A DNA stretch of 64,000 bases, from positions 1 to 64,000 of the forward strand of contig JBBQUY010000003.1 of the NCBI GenBank assembly GCA_038212015.1, read 5' to 3'. The notes below the pieces were generated by a model, which saw nothing but the letters and a program-made list of their open reading frames with translations, was not told where the DNA came from and did no database searches. Position numbers and translations under genes: made by a program. Positions 7,543 to 17,810 of the stretch are shown here, piece after piece. The DNA is from JAGQUL01 sp038212015. Its GTDB lineage: Bacteria; Actinomycetota; Thermoleophilia; Gaiellales; SKUG01. Position 1 is the first letter of the stretch, and every line of letters starts with the position of its first letter.

Positions 7543-8541
7543 TCATGCCGCGGGCGGGTTCACCGGCTCCTTCGAGCCACCGTCGGCGCGACCGGCCACG
7601 AGCGTGTCGAGCAGCGTGTCGAGCAGGTCGACCGCCTTCTGCGTGTCGCGAGCTGCGCCGGGAACGTCGACGCCGTTGAAGCGTCCGTCAGGGCTCGGCT
7701 TCTTCGCGAGCTGCCAGTTGGCGTCCTCGAGCGATGCGTCCGCAGCGCGCAGCGTCGAGACGACGTCCGCGGGGGTGGACTGCATCTGGCGCTCAAGGCG
7801 CTCCTGCGCCGCCATGTTCGTCTTGAAGGCCTTGATGCGCACGGCCTTGGAGCTCTCGTCACCCTTGTCGGTGGGGGAGACGGTGCTGATGATGCGCGCC
7901 GCCTCGCTGGCCAGGCGCAGGCCCTCGGTGACGTCCTCGACGAGCGTGCGGCTGCTGACCGGCGGCTTTGGATCGACGGGAGGCTTGGGTTCGACCGGCG
8001 GGCGAGGATCGACGGGCGGCTTCGGGTCGATCGGCGGCTTGGGCCGCACTGCCTGCACGTCGCGGATCACGCCGTCGACGAGCGCCCAGCTGCCGCCGAC
8101 GATGGCTTCGACGCCGGAGTTGGCGTCGAGCTTGATGCTGCCCGTGCGGGGCTGGTCGGCTCGACCGTACTCGTTGGTGCGGTACTTGAAGAAGCCGAAC
8201 TCCGGCTTGTCGGCGCGGCCGAGCACCTCGATCTGTGCGCGGTCGGCACCGAACGAGTCCTCGCGGACGAAGCGCTTCGTCCAGACCGGCTGCATGAGCT
8301 CGTGCGCGGAGAACGTGTCGCCCTGACGGGTGACGGCGAACGCGCCGCCCTGCTGCTGCGACAGGCCGGCGGCCCCGCTCAGTGCGTCGTCGAGCGACGT
8401 GAAGCCGGTGCCGGCCTGCGAGCCGAGGTAGAGCGGCTCGTCACGCTTGAAGCGGATCTCGAGCTCGCCGACCTTCTGGCCAGCGCCAGGCAGGTTGGTG
8501 GTGACGGTACGGACTGCGGCGGAGGAGAGGGAGGCAATCAT
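7543..8541 (-). CDS. Lineage-specific two-module protein with PKPPVDP repeat linker
   Basis: 332 aa, not recognised in any named family. Three parts: an N-terminal globular part up to about 165 containing VTRQGDTFSAHELMQPVW; a linker of PKPPVDP-like repeats at about 165-195; and a C-terminal helical module with FKTNMA and LEDANWQLAKKPSPDGRF. The N-terminal module recurs at 5904-6239 and the C-terminal module recurs almost unchanged at 23960-24805. No signal peptide or membrane segment. A promoter region shared with the divergent toxin-antitoxin pair lies upstream. Confidence 0.7.
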   Translation of the reverse strand: MIASLSSAAVRTVTTNLPGAGQKVGELEIRFKRDEPLYLGSQAGTGFTSLDDALSGAAGLSQQQGGAFAVTRQGDTFSAHELMQPVWTKRFVREDSFGADRAQIEVLGRADKPEFGFFKYRTNEYGRADQPRTGSIKLDANSGVEAIVGGSWALVDGVIRDVQAVRPKPPIDPKPPVDPRPPVEPKPPVDPKPPVSSRTLVEDVTEGLRLASEAARIISTVSPTDKGDESSKAVRIKAFKTNMAAQERLERQMQSTPADVVSTLRAADASLEDANWQLAKKPSPDGRFNGVDVPGAARDTQKAVDLLDTLLDTLVAGRADGGSKEPVNPPAA

Positions 8542-8648
8542 GCCGCCAATGGTCCCCTGTGACGGTGCGGCTCTGCAGTACGACGGCCGAACGGCGGCCC
8601 GCGCGGGCCGCGCCGGTGGCCCGCTGCGACGGTGTATCGCCGGACGCG

Positions 8649-8676
8649 TGCTACGAATGTGCTACACAGATGCTAC
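8649..8676. promoter_or_regulatory. Three TGCTAC direct repeats, 11-bp period
   Basis: TGCTAC at 8649, 8660 and 8671, exactly 11 bases apart, all on one helix face; the last overlaps the -10 element of the antitoxin gene. Phd/YefM antitoxins usually repress their own operon, so this is a likely operator. Confidence 0.55.
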
Positions 8677-8679
8677 GAT
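8674..8679 (+). promoter_or_regulatory. -10 element TACGAT of the toxin-antitoxin operon
   Basis: TACGAT six bases before ATG 8686; no Shine-Dalgarno, so probably leaderless. It overlaps the third TGCTAC repeat. Confidence 0.55.
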
Positions 8680-8685
8680 GAACTC

Positions 8686-8952
8686 ATGGAGCCGACCAGC
8701 ATCCCTCAGCGCGAGCTGCGCAATGACAGTTCCCGAATCCTGCGGGAGGTGCAGGAGGGCAAGGAGTTCGTGATCACGGTTCGTGGCAAGCCGGTGGCGC
8801 GGATCGTGCCTGAGCGACCTGCGCATCGGGGACCGCGCACGCTCGTTCCCCGGGACGAGGCCTTGCCCATCATCATGCGCGCTCGTGCTGCGTTTGCCGG
8901 GATGACGATGCGTGATCTTCGGGATCCCGACGAGAACGAGCCGCGGTACTGA
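8686..8952 (+). CDS. Phd/YefM-family antitoxin
   Basis: 88 aa antitoxin that should bind and neutralise the PIN toxin encoded next and repress the operon. The N-terminus IPQRELRNDSSRILREV and the GKEFVITVRGKPVARIVP segment are the DNA-binding fold of the Phd/YefM family; the acidic, disordered-looking tail ends DPDENEPRY and should contact the toxin. A longer frame to 8632 is rejected because the -10 element lies inside it. The stop is one base before the toxin start. Confidence 0.93.
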   Translation: MEPTSIPQRELRNDSSRILREVQEGKEFVITVRGKPVARIVPERPAHRGPRTLVPRDEALPIIMRARAAFAGMTMRDLRDPDENEPRY

Positions 8953-8953
8953 C

Positions 8954-9334
8954 ATGGCCTGGCTCTACGACACCTCCGTGATCGTCGCGATGGAAACCGG
9001 TGAATCGATGGACGAGTTTCCCATGGGTGACGTTGCGGTCTCGGTCATGACGATCGGCGAGCTGGAGCTCGGGCTCCATCGTTCCGCAGCCCAGGATCTA
9101 TCGCTGCGCATCGAGACCATCGCCGACGTGGAGCACTCATGGAACCCGTTGCCGGTCGATCTGCGCGTGATTCGGCGCTACGCGACGCTGGTGGCAGATT
9201 GCCGGCGACGTGGCGTGCGCGCCGGCGTTGCGGACGGCATCATCGCGGCGACCGCGTCAGTACATGGCTACGGCGTGGTCACGCGGGATCGGGACTTCAC
9301 GCGATTCGAAGGCATCGAGGTCGTCCTCGTCTGA
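8954..9334 (+). CDS. PIN-domain toxin, VapC type
   Basis: 126 aa PIN-domain ribonuclease. Acidic metal-binding residues are all present: D6 in LYDTSVIV, E36 in GELELG, D94 in VADGIIAATA and D112/D114 in TRDRDF, so it should be active. VapC-like toxins cut specific RNAs, often tRNA or rRNA. Start at ATG 8954, directly after the antitoxin stop, gives translational coupling. Partnering of a VapC-type toxin with a Phd-type antitoxin is common. Confidence 0.93.
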   Translation: MAWLYDTSVIVAMETGESMDEFPMGDVAVSVMTIGELELGLHRSAAQDLSLRIETIADVEHSWNPLPVDLRVIRRYATLVADCRRRGVRAGVADGIIAATASVHGYGVVTRDRDFTRFEGIEVVLV

Positions 9335-9340
9335 CGCTGG

Positions 9341-11419
<2,079 letters not shown>

Positions 11420-11548
11420 GGCGAGGAGGCAGTCTATCGGGGTTGACGAGGTTCACCCGGCAGCCACCCGTAGCCCTCACACGGCCACTCGCTGGCCGTC
11501 AGTGATACGCGCTCGGCCAATTTCCCGACATCACAGGCAGGAGGACCT

Positions 11549-13231
11549 GTGGGACCGGGACGGACGAGCATCTTCAAGCGCCTTGCAGCGCACGCACTGG
11601 CATTGATCGCTGTCGCGATCCTGGTGTCCGGTTGCGGCGGGAGCGCGGATTCGGCTGCGGCCGATCCCGACGCGCCAAAGCAGCACGGCGGATCGGTGAC
11701 GATCGGCATGGATCAGGAACCCGCGTGTCTCAACTCCAAGATCCAGTGTGGATCGATGGCCGCCACCTCGATGATCAGTGCGTCGCTGTTCGACGGCCTG
11801 CTCATGATCGACGGCGACGGCAACTACGCGCCCCTCATCGCCACGGAAGTTCCCACCAAGGAGAACGGCGCGGTCGTCGACACACCCAACGGCGGCATGA
11901 CGGTGAAGATGCAGCTCAATCCGGGAGCGCGCTGGTCTGACGGACAGCCGATCACGTGCGCCGACGTGGCCTTCAACTGGTCGACGACGATGGATGAGCG
12001 CTGGCAGGTCGTCTCACGCAAGGGGTGGGAGCTCATCTCCGACGTGCAGTGTCCTGCGCCGACCACCGCGGTGTTCGTGTTCAGCGAGCGCTATGCGCCG
12101 TACCTGAGCCTGGTCGGCGCCGCGCCGCTGCCCAAGCACGTACTCGACGGCAAGGACTTCAACAAGTACTTCAACGAGGCGATCCCGATCTCGAGCGGAC
12201 CGTTCCTGCTGCACAAGTGGAACCGTGCTGTCGACGTGCAGCTCAAGCGCAACCCCAAGTACTGGAACGCCGGCAATGATGATCGCCCCTGGCTCGACAC
12301 GATCCGGTACGTGTTCGTCGCTGACACGAACACCCTCAAGATCCAGCTGCGCACCGGCGAGGTGGACATCATCAGCCCGCCGCCCGACAGCACGCTCAAG
12401 CAGGAGCTCGAAGGTTTCCCGCGTGGCGGGTTCCAGATCGAGCCGGGCATCTACTGGGAGCAGATCGCGTTCAACAACGCGAAGGCACCGACCAACGACA
12501 TCAACGTACGCAAGGCGATCGCGTACTCGATCGACCGCGACCAGATCACCGACGTGGTGCTCAAGGGGCAGGTCGAGCGACTGGACTCGACACTGCTTCC
12601 GGCCAAGAAGGAGTACTACATCCCCGCCTGGGAGCACGTGACGTACGACACGAAGAAGGCCGAGGAATACCTGACCAAGGCCGGCTACAAGCGCAACGGT
12701 CAGTACTTCGAGAAGGGCGGCAAGCCGCTCACCGTGCAGTTCAAGTCGACCGCGGGCAACGATCTGCGCCTCAAGGTGGCGCAGCTCCTGCAGCAGCGCC
12801 TCAAGGCGAGCGGCATCAAGATGGACATCGCGCTGGAACCGCCGAACGTGTTCTTCGGTCAGAGCACCCCGGCCGGCAACTTCCACATGGGCCTGTGGGC
12901 CTGGTCGAGCGGCATCGATCCGTCGCAGGAAACGATGTTCCCGTGCGACCAGATCCCGAGCGAGGCCAACGAGTTCTCCGGCCAGAACAACTACCGCTAC
13001 TGCAACGAGCGTGTCAGCGCGCTCATCAAGCAGGGCAACGTCACGACCGACCAGGCGGAACGCATCAAGATCACGCACGAGATCCAGACCCTCATGGCGG
13101 AGGACATGCCGCTGCTGCCGCTGTTCCAGCGACCGGAAACGCTCGCGTACACCGATCGCACGCAGGGCATGGAATCGAATCCGCTCGGCGGACTGGTGTG
13201 GAACGCAGCTGACTGGGCGGTGGCGAAATGA
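11549..13231 (+). CDS. Peptide ABC transporter substrate-binding lipoprotein (SBP_bac_5)
   Basis: 560 aa lipoprotein that captures oligopeptides or similar solutes outside the cell. Lipoprotein signal with lipobox LVSGC, C29 being the lipidated residue. Typical family blocks follow, including the start of the mature domain GGSVTIGMDQEPACLN, VRKAIAYSIDRDQI and a C-terminal LPLFQRPETLAY. GTG 11549 is chosen because AGGAGG lies five bases upstream. Its stop overlaps the start of the first permease gene, so the three genes form one operon. Confidence 0.95.
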   Translation: MGPGRTSIFKRLAAHALALIAVAILVSGCGGSADSAAADPDAPKQHGGSVTIGMDQEPACLNSKIQCGSMAATSMISASLFDGLLMIDGDGNYAPLIATEVPTKENGAVVDTPNGGMTVKMQLNPGARWSDGQPITCADVAFNWSTTMDERWQVVSRKGWELISDVQCPAPTTAVFVFSERYAPYLSLVGAAPLPKHVLDGKDFNKYFNEAIPISSGPFLLHKWNRAVDVQLKRNPKYWNAGNDDRPWLDTIRYVFVADTNTLKIQLRTGEVDIISPPPDSTLKQELEGFPRGGFQIEPGIYWEQIAFNNAKAPTNDINVRKAIAYSIDRDQITDVVLKGQVERLDSTLLPAKKEYYIPAWEHVTYDTKKAEEYLTKAGYKRNGQYFEKGGKPLTVQFKSTAGNDLRLKVAQLLQQRLKASGIKMDIALEPPNVFFGQSTPAGNFHMGLWAWSSGIDPSQETMFPCDQIPSEANEFSGQNNYRYCNERVSALIKQGNVTTDQAERIKITHEIQTLMAEDMPLLPLFQRPETLAYTDRTQGMESNPLGGLVWNAADWAVAK

Positions 13232-14232
13232 CAGGTCTCGCACTCAGGCGAATGCTGGAAGCGATCCCGGCCCTCATCGTGGTGAGCATCATCATGTTCG
13301 GCCTGCTCGCGCTCGGTCCGAACCCGCTCGAACTGCTCAAGCAGAACCCGAACATCACGAGCGAGGACGTCGAACGTCTCACGAAGATGAACGGGTGGGA
13401 CAAGCCCGTCACCGAGCAGTACGTACACTGGGCGAGCAACTTCGTGAAGGGCGACCTGGGAACGTCGACGGTCGACCAGCGCCCCGCGTGGGACAAGATC
13501 AAGGAACGCCTGCCGCTGACGCTCATGATCACCGGCATGTCGATGGTGCTGTCGCTGTCGATTGCACTGCCGATCGGGGCGTACGTCGCGGTGCGCAAGT
13601 ACTCGAAGGCCGACTATGCGGCAACGCTCACGACGTTCGCGATGATGGCGTCTCCATCGTTCTTCGTCGGACTGCTGCTGCAGCTGTTCGCCCTGAAGCT
13701 CCAGGACGCGCTCGGTGGAACGCTCCTCGTCTACACGGCCGGTGCACCACAGTGCGTGGCATCGAGCAGCGGATTCTTCGGCACGATGTTCGGCTGCCTG
13801 TCAACACCGTTCGAGGTGTTCCAGCGACTGGCGCTGCCGGTGTTCGCGCTGTCGATCCTGCAGATCGCCGGATGGTCTCGCTACATGCGCAGCGAGCTGC
13901 TCGGCGTGCTCAACCAGGAGTACATCCGCAGCGCGATGGCCAAGGGCCTGCCCGGCAAGCTCGTGTTCATGCGGCATGCGATGCGCAACGCGCTGCTGCC
14001 GATCGTGACGATCGTCGCGCTCGACATCGCCGGACTGTTCGGCGGTGCCGTCATCACCGAGCGCGTCTTCGGACTGCCGGGAATGGGCAACCTGCTGCTC
14101 GACTCGCTCGGCCAGAAGGACATCGCCGTGGTGCTCGCGATCGTGATGATCGGAGCTGCCCTGGTGCTCTTCATGAACATGGTCGCCGACGTGCTGTACG
14201 GCGTACTGGATCCACGGGTGAGGGTCGGCTGA
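13228..14232 (+). CDS. Peptide ABC transporter permease, DppB type
   Basis: 334 aa inner-membrane permease with about six helices. The N-terminal helix GLALRRMLEAIPALIVVSII is typical of the DppB/OppB subunit. The EAA-like loop lies around EYIRSAMAKGLPGKLVFMRHAMRNA, followed by the conserved LLPIVTIVALDIAGLFGGAVITE, given here only as family blocks. Overlaps the binding-protein gene by ATGA and is followed after one base by the second permease gene. No ATP-binding subunit is encoded in the window. Confidence 0.94.
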   Translation: MTGLALRRMLEAIPALIVVSIIMFGLLALGPNPLELLKQNPNITSEDVERLTKMNGWDKPVTEQYVHWASNFVKGDLGTSTVDQRPAWDKIKERLPLTLMITGMSMVLSLSIALPIGAYVAVRKYSKADYAATLTTFAMMASPSFFVGLLLQLFALKLQDALGGTLLVYTAGAPQCVASSSGFFGTMFGCLSTPFEVFQRLALPVFALSILQIAGWSRYMRSELLGVLNQEYIRSAMAKGLPGKLVFMRHAMRNALLPIVTIVALDIAGLFGGAVITERVFGLPGMGNLLLDSLGQKDIAVVLAIVMIGAALVLFMNMVADVLYGVLDPRVRVG

Positions 14233-14233
14233 C

Positions 14234-15265
14234 ATGAGTGCTGCACAGAACGCCAGCTCTTCGCTGCCGACACCGTTCGGCAAGGCAACTGCCGCCGCCG
14301 GTTCACTGACGAACGCCGGCACGCTCAACCTGCCGAACCGCGGCAACACCGACGCGCAGCCCATGAGCGCGCCACCGCGCACGCAGATCCAGCAGACGTG
14401 GGACAGCTTCCGCGCGCACCGCGCCGCCTTCATCGGACTGTGCGTGCTCATGACGATGATCGTCGTCTGCACGCTCGGCCCGTTCGTGCTGCAGGACCCC
14501 GACGCGATCGACATGCAGGTGCTCGGCTATCAGGCACCGAGCGCGTCGCATCCGCTCGGTACCGACGCGATCGGTCGCGACGTGCTGTCGCGCCTGGTCA
14601 ACGCAGGGCGCACGTCGCTGGCGATCGGTTTCAGCGTCGCGATGGGCGCCGCACTGATCGGGTCGATGGTCGGTGTCAGTGCGGGCTACTTCGGCGGGCG
14701 GATCGACTCCGGGCTGATGTGGTTCGCGAACGTGATGATGTCGATCCCGTCGATGCCGCTGCTGCTGACCGTGGCGGTCATCGTCGCGAACGAAGAATCC
14801 AAGGTCGGGCCAGTCATCCAGAAGGTCCCGGAGTGGGCGCGCATCGCGCTGGTGCTCATCATCCTGGGATGGATGGGTGTCAGTCGCGTCGTGCGCTCGC
14901 AGGTGGTGAGCCTGCGCAACCAGGAGTTCGTGGAAGCCGCGCTCGCGCTCGGCGGCACGCACAAGCGAGTGATGGTCGTGCACATCCTACCGAACTGCGT
15001 GAGCGTGCTCGCGGTGTTCACCACCCTCGCCGTGTCAGGCGCCATCATCGCCGAGAGCGCACTGAGCTTCCTCGGTTTCGGCGTGCAGCCGCCGACCGCT
15101 ACGTGGGGCAACATGCTCGCGGAGGGCAAGGGGCTCATCACGATTCTGCAGTACTGGTGGGCGGTCTGGTTCCCGGCACTGGCGATCTTCGCCACCGTGC
15201 TGAGCGTCAACTTCATCGGCGACGGCGTCCGCGACGCGCTCGATCCCAAGGCGCAGAAGAAGTAG
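14234..15265 (+). CDS. Peptide ABC transporter permease, DppC type
   Basis: 343 aa second permease of the uptake system. A 60-residue polar N-terminal extension (Ser/Ala/Gly/Pro-rich) precedes the OppC_N helix LCVLMTMIVVCTLGPFVL; then HPLGTDAIGRDVLSRL, a hallmark of the DppC/OppC subunit, and the EAA loop around EAALALGGTHKRVMVVHILPN. The operon ends here at a strong hairpin. The missing ATPases must be supplied from another locus, or by shared DppD/DppF subunits. Confidence 0.94.
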   Translation: MSAAQNASSSLPTPFGKATAAAGSLTNAGTLNLPNRGNTDAQPMSAPPRTQIQQTWDSFRAHRAAFIGLCVLMTMIVVCTLGPFVLQDPDAIDMQVLGYQAPSASHPLGTDAIGRDVLSRLVNAGRTSLAIGFSVAMGAALIGSMVGVSAGYFGGRIDSGLMWFANVMMSIPSMPLLLTVAVIVANEESKVGPVIQKVPEWARIALVLIILGWMGVSRVVRSQVVSLRNQEFVEAALALGGTHKRVMVVHILPNCVSVLAVFTTLAVSGAIIAESALSFLGFGVQPPTATWGNMLAEGKGLITILQYWWAVWFPALAIFATVLSVNFIGDGVRDALDPKAQKK

Positions 15266-15314
15266 CACCGCCGGTCGCCGCGCGCGAGCGCGTGCACCGA
15301 TCGATCCGCATTCC

Positions 15315-15344
15315 CGAAAGGCGCACGGTCTCGTGCGCCTTTCG
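15315..15344 (+). terminator. Terminator of the peptide-uptake operon
   Basis: Perfect 13-bp stem CGAAAGGCGCACG, loop GTCT, complement, ending in TTTCG. Lies 50 bases after the DppC-type stop. Confidence 0.7.
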
Positions 15345-15394
15345 AGTGCCGTCGAACGGTGGGTGGGCTTCCTGGGACCTGCGGCGTGCGGAAG

Positions 15395-15450
15395 TCGTGA
15401 CGAAGTGGTGTGTCACTCGTGGCATTCGTGACACTTTCGTGACGAAATGG
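15395..15450. promoter_or_regulatory. Repeated TCGTGAC motifs before the AbiEi/DUF559 gene
   Basis: TCGTGACGAAGTGG at 15395-15408 recurs as TCGTGACGAAATGG at 15437-15450, with a third TCGTGAC at 15426 and an inverted GTCAC near 15412. The cluster ends 48 bases before the gene and looks like binding sites for a regulator, perhaps the winged-helix product itself. Confidence 0.4.
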
Positions 15451-15498
15451 ACGGCACGCTGGGAGGTGAAGCAATCCACTATCCCAGAGGGACAGTAG

Positions 15499-16410
15499 AT
15501 GACCACACCTGCCAGTCGAGACGCCCGAATCGCTGCGATTGCGCACAGGCAGCACGGACTGATCACGACGGCGCAGCTGCGCGAGTGTGGTCTGAACGAC
15601 TCCTCGATCTGCAAGCGCGTCCAGTCCGGCCGACTGCACCGTCTGCACCGTGGCGTGTACGCGGTCGGCCATGGGTCCGTCTCGCGCGACGCAACATGGA
15701 CGGCCGCCGTACTGGCTGCGGGCGGTGACGCCGCGTTGAGTCATGTGGCAGCGGCGGCACACTGGCGGATCTGGCGACGGGGCGGTGCCGTCGAGACGAC
15801 GCTGGTCGCGTCCCGACGCGCTCGGGGGATCGTCGGCGTGCGAGTCATCATGACGCGCACGCTCCATCGTCGGGACGTGCGCGTGCGCTTCGACATTCGC
15901 GTCACGAGCGTCGAGCGAACGATCGTCGACCTGGGCTCGATCCTGTCGCCGTGGCAGCTTGCCAACGTCATCCACGAGGCCGAGTTCCGTAATCGCCTGT
16001 CCCTGCGCGAGCTGGACCGCGTGCTGGTTCGCAATCGGGGGCGTGGTGCGGTGACGACGGTACGGCGCGCACTCGAGATTCGCTCGAGAGGAAGCTGGGG
16101 AACGCTCAGCGACCTTGAGGACGCGTTCCTGGCGAAGGCACACGGCCGCGGCCTCGATCCGCTCGTCAACTGTGCAGTCGACGTACTGGAAGGAACGGTC
16201 CGTCCGGACTTCTGCCGGCCGGAAGCCATGATCGCGATCGAGGTGGACGGCTCACCGCACGGACGGGTCCGAACGAAGCGCGAGGACCGGGGTCGGGCAG
16301 CACAGCTCCGAGAAGCGGGATATGTGGTCATTCGGTGTGGTGCTGACGACATGGATGCATGTCTCGACGAGGTCGAGCGGCTGATGCGTGAGGCCGGCGT
16401 GCTCGTCTAA
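15499..16410 (+). CDS. AbiEi-type winged-helix protein with DUF559 nuclease-like domain
   Basis: 303 aa. Residues 1-60 form the AbiEi_4 winged helix (RIAAIAHRQHGLITTAQLRECG, abbreviated family block, then RLHRLHRGVYAVG). Residues 200-300 are DUF559, a Vsr/PD-(D/E)xK-like fold: RPDFCRPEAMIAIEVDG gives the acidic D...E-x-D pattern, and REAGYVVIRC follows. AbiEi domains are antitoxins of AbiE systems, but no AbiEii nucleotidyltransferase is adjacent, so this is a stand-alone gene. Such genes are frequent and lineage-expanded in actinobacteria; their role is unknown. GAGGGAC lies about seven bases before ATG 15499. Confidence 0.82.
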   Translation: MTTPASRDARIAAIAHRQHGLITTAQLRECGLNDSSICKRVQSGRLHRLHRGVYAVGHGSVSRDATWTAAVLAAGGDAALSHVAAAAHWRIWRRGGAVETTLVASRRARGIVGVRVIMTRTLHRRDVRVRFDIRVTSVERTIVDLGSILSPWQLANVIHEAEFRNRLSLRELDRVLVRNRGRGAVTTVRRALEIRSRGSWGTLSDLEDAFLAKAHGRGLDPLVNCAVDVLEGTVRPDFCRPEAMIAIEVDGSPHGRVRTKREDRGRAAQLREAGYVVIRCGADDMDACLDEVERLMREAGVLV

Positions 16411-16462
16411 CCGTGCGCAGCACGGGAACATGCAGGGATCTCGAGCGAGACCGGAGATCGCC

Positions 16463-17074
16463 ATGATCGACACGTCGACCTATCACCATCCTGCGACGCT
16501 GGAACTGACACGGCACCCGGAGGCGAACGAACTCATCGCTCGCGATCCGGCAGCGCTGCTCATCGGATGGATCTGCGACCAGCAGGTACGAGTGCAGCAG
16601 GCATTCTCGGCTCCGTGGCACCTGGCCGAGCGGCTCGGCACGATCGAGCCGTCTGACATCGCAGCGATGCCGGTCGAACGGATCGTGGAGGCCTTCACCG
16701 AGCAGCCGCCGCTGCATCGATACGGACGTTCGATGGCGCAGCGCGTGCACGCCTGCATGAACGTAGTGGTCGACGAGTACGGCGGCGATGTCGAACGCGT
16801 CTGGCTTGAGGCAGAGGACTATGAGGACCTCGCGCAGCGGATCCAGGCGCTTCCGGGATTCGGCATCACGAAGGTGCCGGCGTTCATCGCGATGCTGGCG
16901 CGGCGGTTCGGGCTCGAGGTGAGCGGATTCGAGGGCGCGCTGCCGAGTTATGGCAGCCTGTCGGAGGTCGAGACATACGACGACCTGAAGACGTACCAGG
17001 CGCGCAAGCACGAGTGGAAGCAGGCACGCGTGCAGCGCCCCACCGGGGTGCGACACGTCACGCGTCTCGAGTAG
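16463..17074 (+). CDS. HhH-GPD family protein, putative base-excision enzyme
   Basis: 203 aa, matching the actinobacterial uncharacterised HhH-GPD type. The helix-hairpin-helix is at LPGFGITKVPAFIAMLARRFG (about 130-150), preceded by a helical domain with LLIGWICDQQVRVQQAF. DNA glycosylases of this superfamily use a Lys or Asp near this hairpin; I cannot prove activity from sequence. ATG 16463 has GGAG eight bases upstream and is preferred over an upstream in-frame ATG at 16388. The stop is followed after five bases by palindrome A1. Confidence 0.75.
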   Translation: MIDTSTYHHPATLELTRHPEANELIARDPAALLIGWICDQQVRVQQAFSAPWHLAERLGTIEPSDIAAMPVERIVEAFTEQPPLHRYGRSMAQRVHACMNVVVDEYGGDVERVWLEAEDYEDLAQRIQALPGFGITKVPAFIAMLARRFGLEVSGFEGALPSYGSLSEVETYDDLKTYQARKHEWKQARVQRPTGVRHVTRLE

Positions 17075-17079
17075 TCGGG

Positions 17080-17134
17080 CGCGAGGTGTAGTCATCTGCT
17101 GTCCCAGTGGGAAAGCGGATTGCTACACCTCGCG
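17080..17134. repeat. Palindromic repeat family A, copy 1
   Basis: 55 bases: two 27-base arms (CGCGAGGTGTAG at the outer end) matching at 23 of 27 positions around one central base, followed by AAAAAG. Starts five bases after the HhH-GPD stop. A second copy is at 49972-50023. Could act as a terminator or a REP-like element. Confidence 0.8.
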
Positions 17135-17294
17135 AAAAAGCTCGCACGGAGCGAACTTCTGGTGAGGGCACGGCGCGCTGGCGCGCGCGGAATTGCATCG
17201 GGGGCCCCTGGCGTGGGCCCCCGACTGGCGTAGCTACTACCTTCGCAATGTGTATGTGTGCGGCGCGTGGCGCCGTGGCACTGCGGCGTATGCG

Positions 17295-17708
17295 TCAGAC
17301 CGCGACGGGCAGCAGGACGGGCAGGACGCCGTCGGCGGTGGCGACGCTGACGATGCGCGGTGAGTACTCACCCGGTTCCAGGCGCATGGCGGCGGCCCAG
17401 TCGAGCTCGGGGCCGACGGTCGCGACGAGGTAGCCGGTCGAGCTGGCGAGCACGACATGCTGGATGCCGGAGCGTCCGGCGAGGATCCATGCGACGCGGT
17501 CTGCGACAGCAAGGTCGGACGCCTCCTCGAACACCTGCAGCACGCAGACCTCCACATCCGTGCCGGGCGACATGCCCCGGAGGATGCCGATCGCAAGGCC
17601 CTGCAGCGCGTGCCATCCCGTGATGGGCGCGTGCCCGGGAAGGTCGGCGAGCTCGGCGTGCTCGGTGGTGGGAACGATATGGGCGGCTGCGGCGTGATGG
17701 GAGTTCAT
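17295..17708 (-). CDS. Hypothetical protein
   Basis: 137 aa, not recognised. Mixed hydrophobic/acidic sequence with short beta-like segments (VEVCVLQVFEEA, HVVLASSTGYLVATVG) suggesting a small alpha/beta domain; no cysteines pattern, signal peptide or membrane helix. ATG 17708 is supported by the -10 element TACCTT six bases upstream. Divergent from the M42 peptidase operon. Confidence 0.6.
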   Translation of the reverse strand: MNSHHAAAAHIVPTTEHAELADLPGHAPITGWHALQGLAIGILRGMSPGTDVEVCVLQVFEEASDLAVADRVAWILAGRSGIQHVVLASSTGYLVATVGPELDWAAAMRLEPGEYSPRIVSVATADGVLPVLLPVAV

Positions 17709-17714
17709 GCATTG

Positions 17715-17720
17715 AAGGTA
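17715..17720 (-). promoter_or_regulatory. -10 element TACCTT of a leaderless start
   Basis: Minus strand TACCTT ends six bases before ATG 17708, without Shine-Dalgarno. Confidence 0.5.
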
Positions 17721-17810
17721 CGACGCGACTGCTGATCGTTGATCGGGGCGAATTACCTACGTTTGCACCCAGGTAGGTACGGACCGCACCGTCCCGGGTA
17801 GGGGGCATCC

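Noticed and set aside
17107..17433. Open frame starting inside palindrome A1, with similar start to one at palindrome A2
   Set aside because: The similarity of the two starts comes only from the repeat; the rest of both frames is unrelated.
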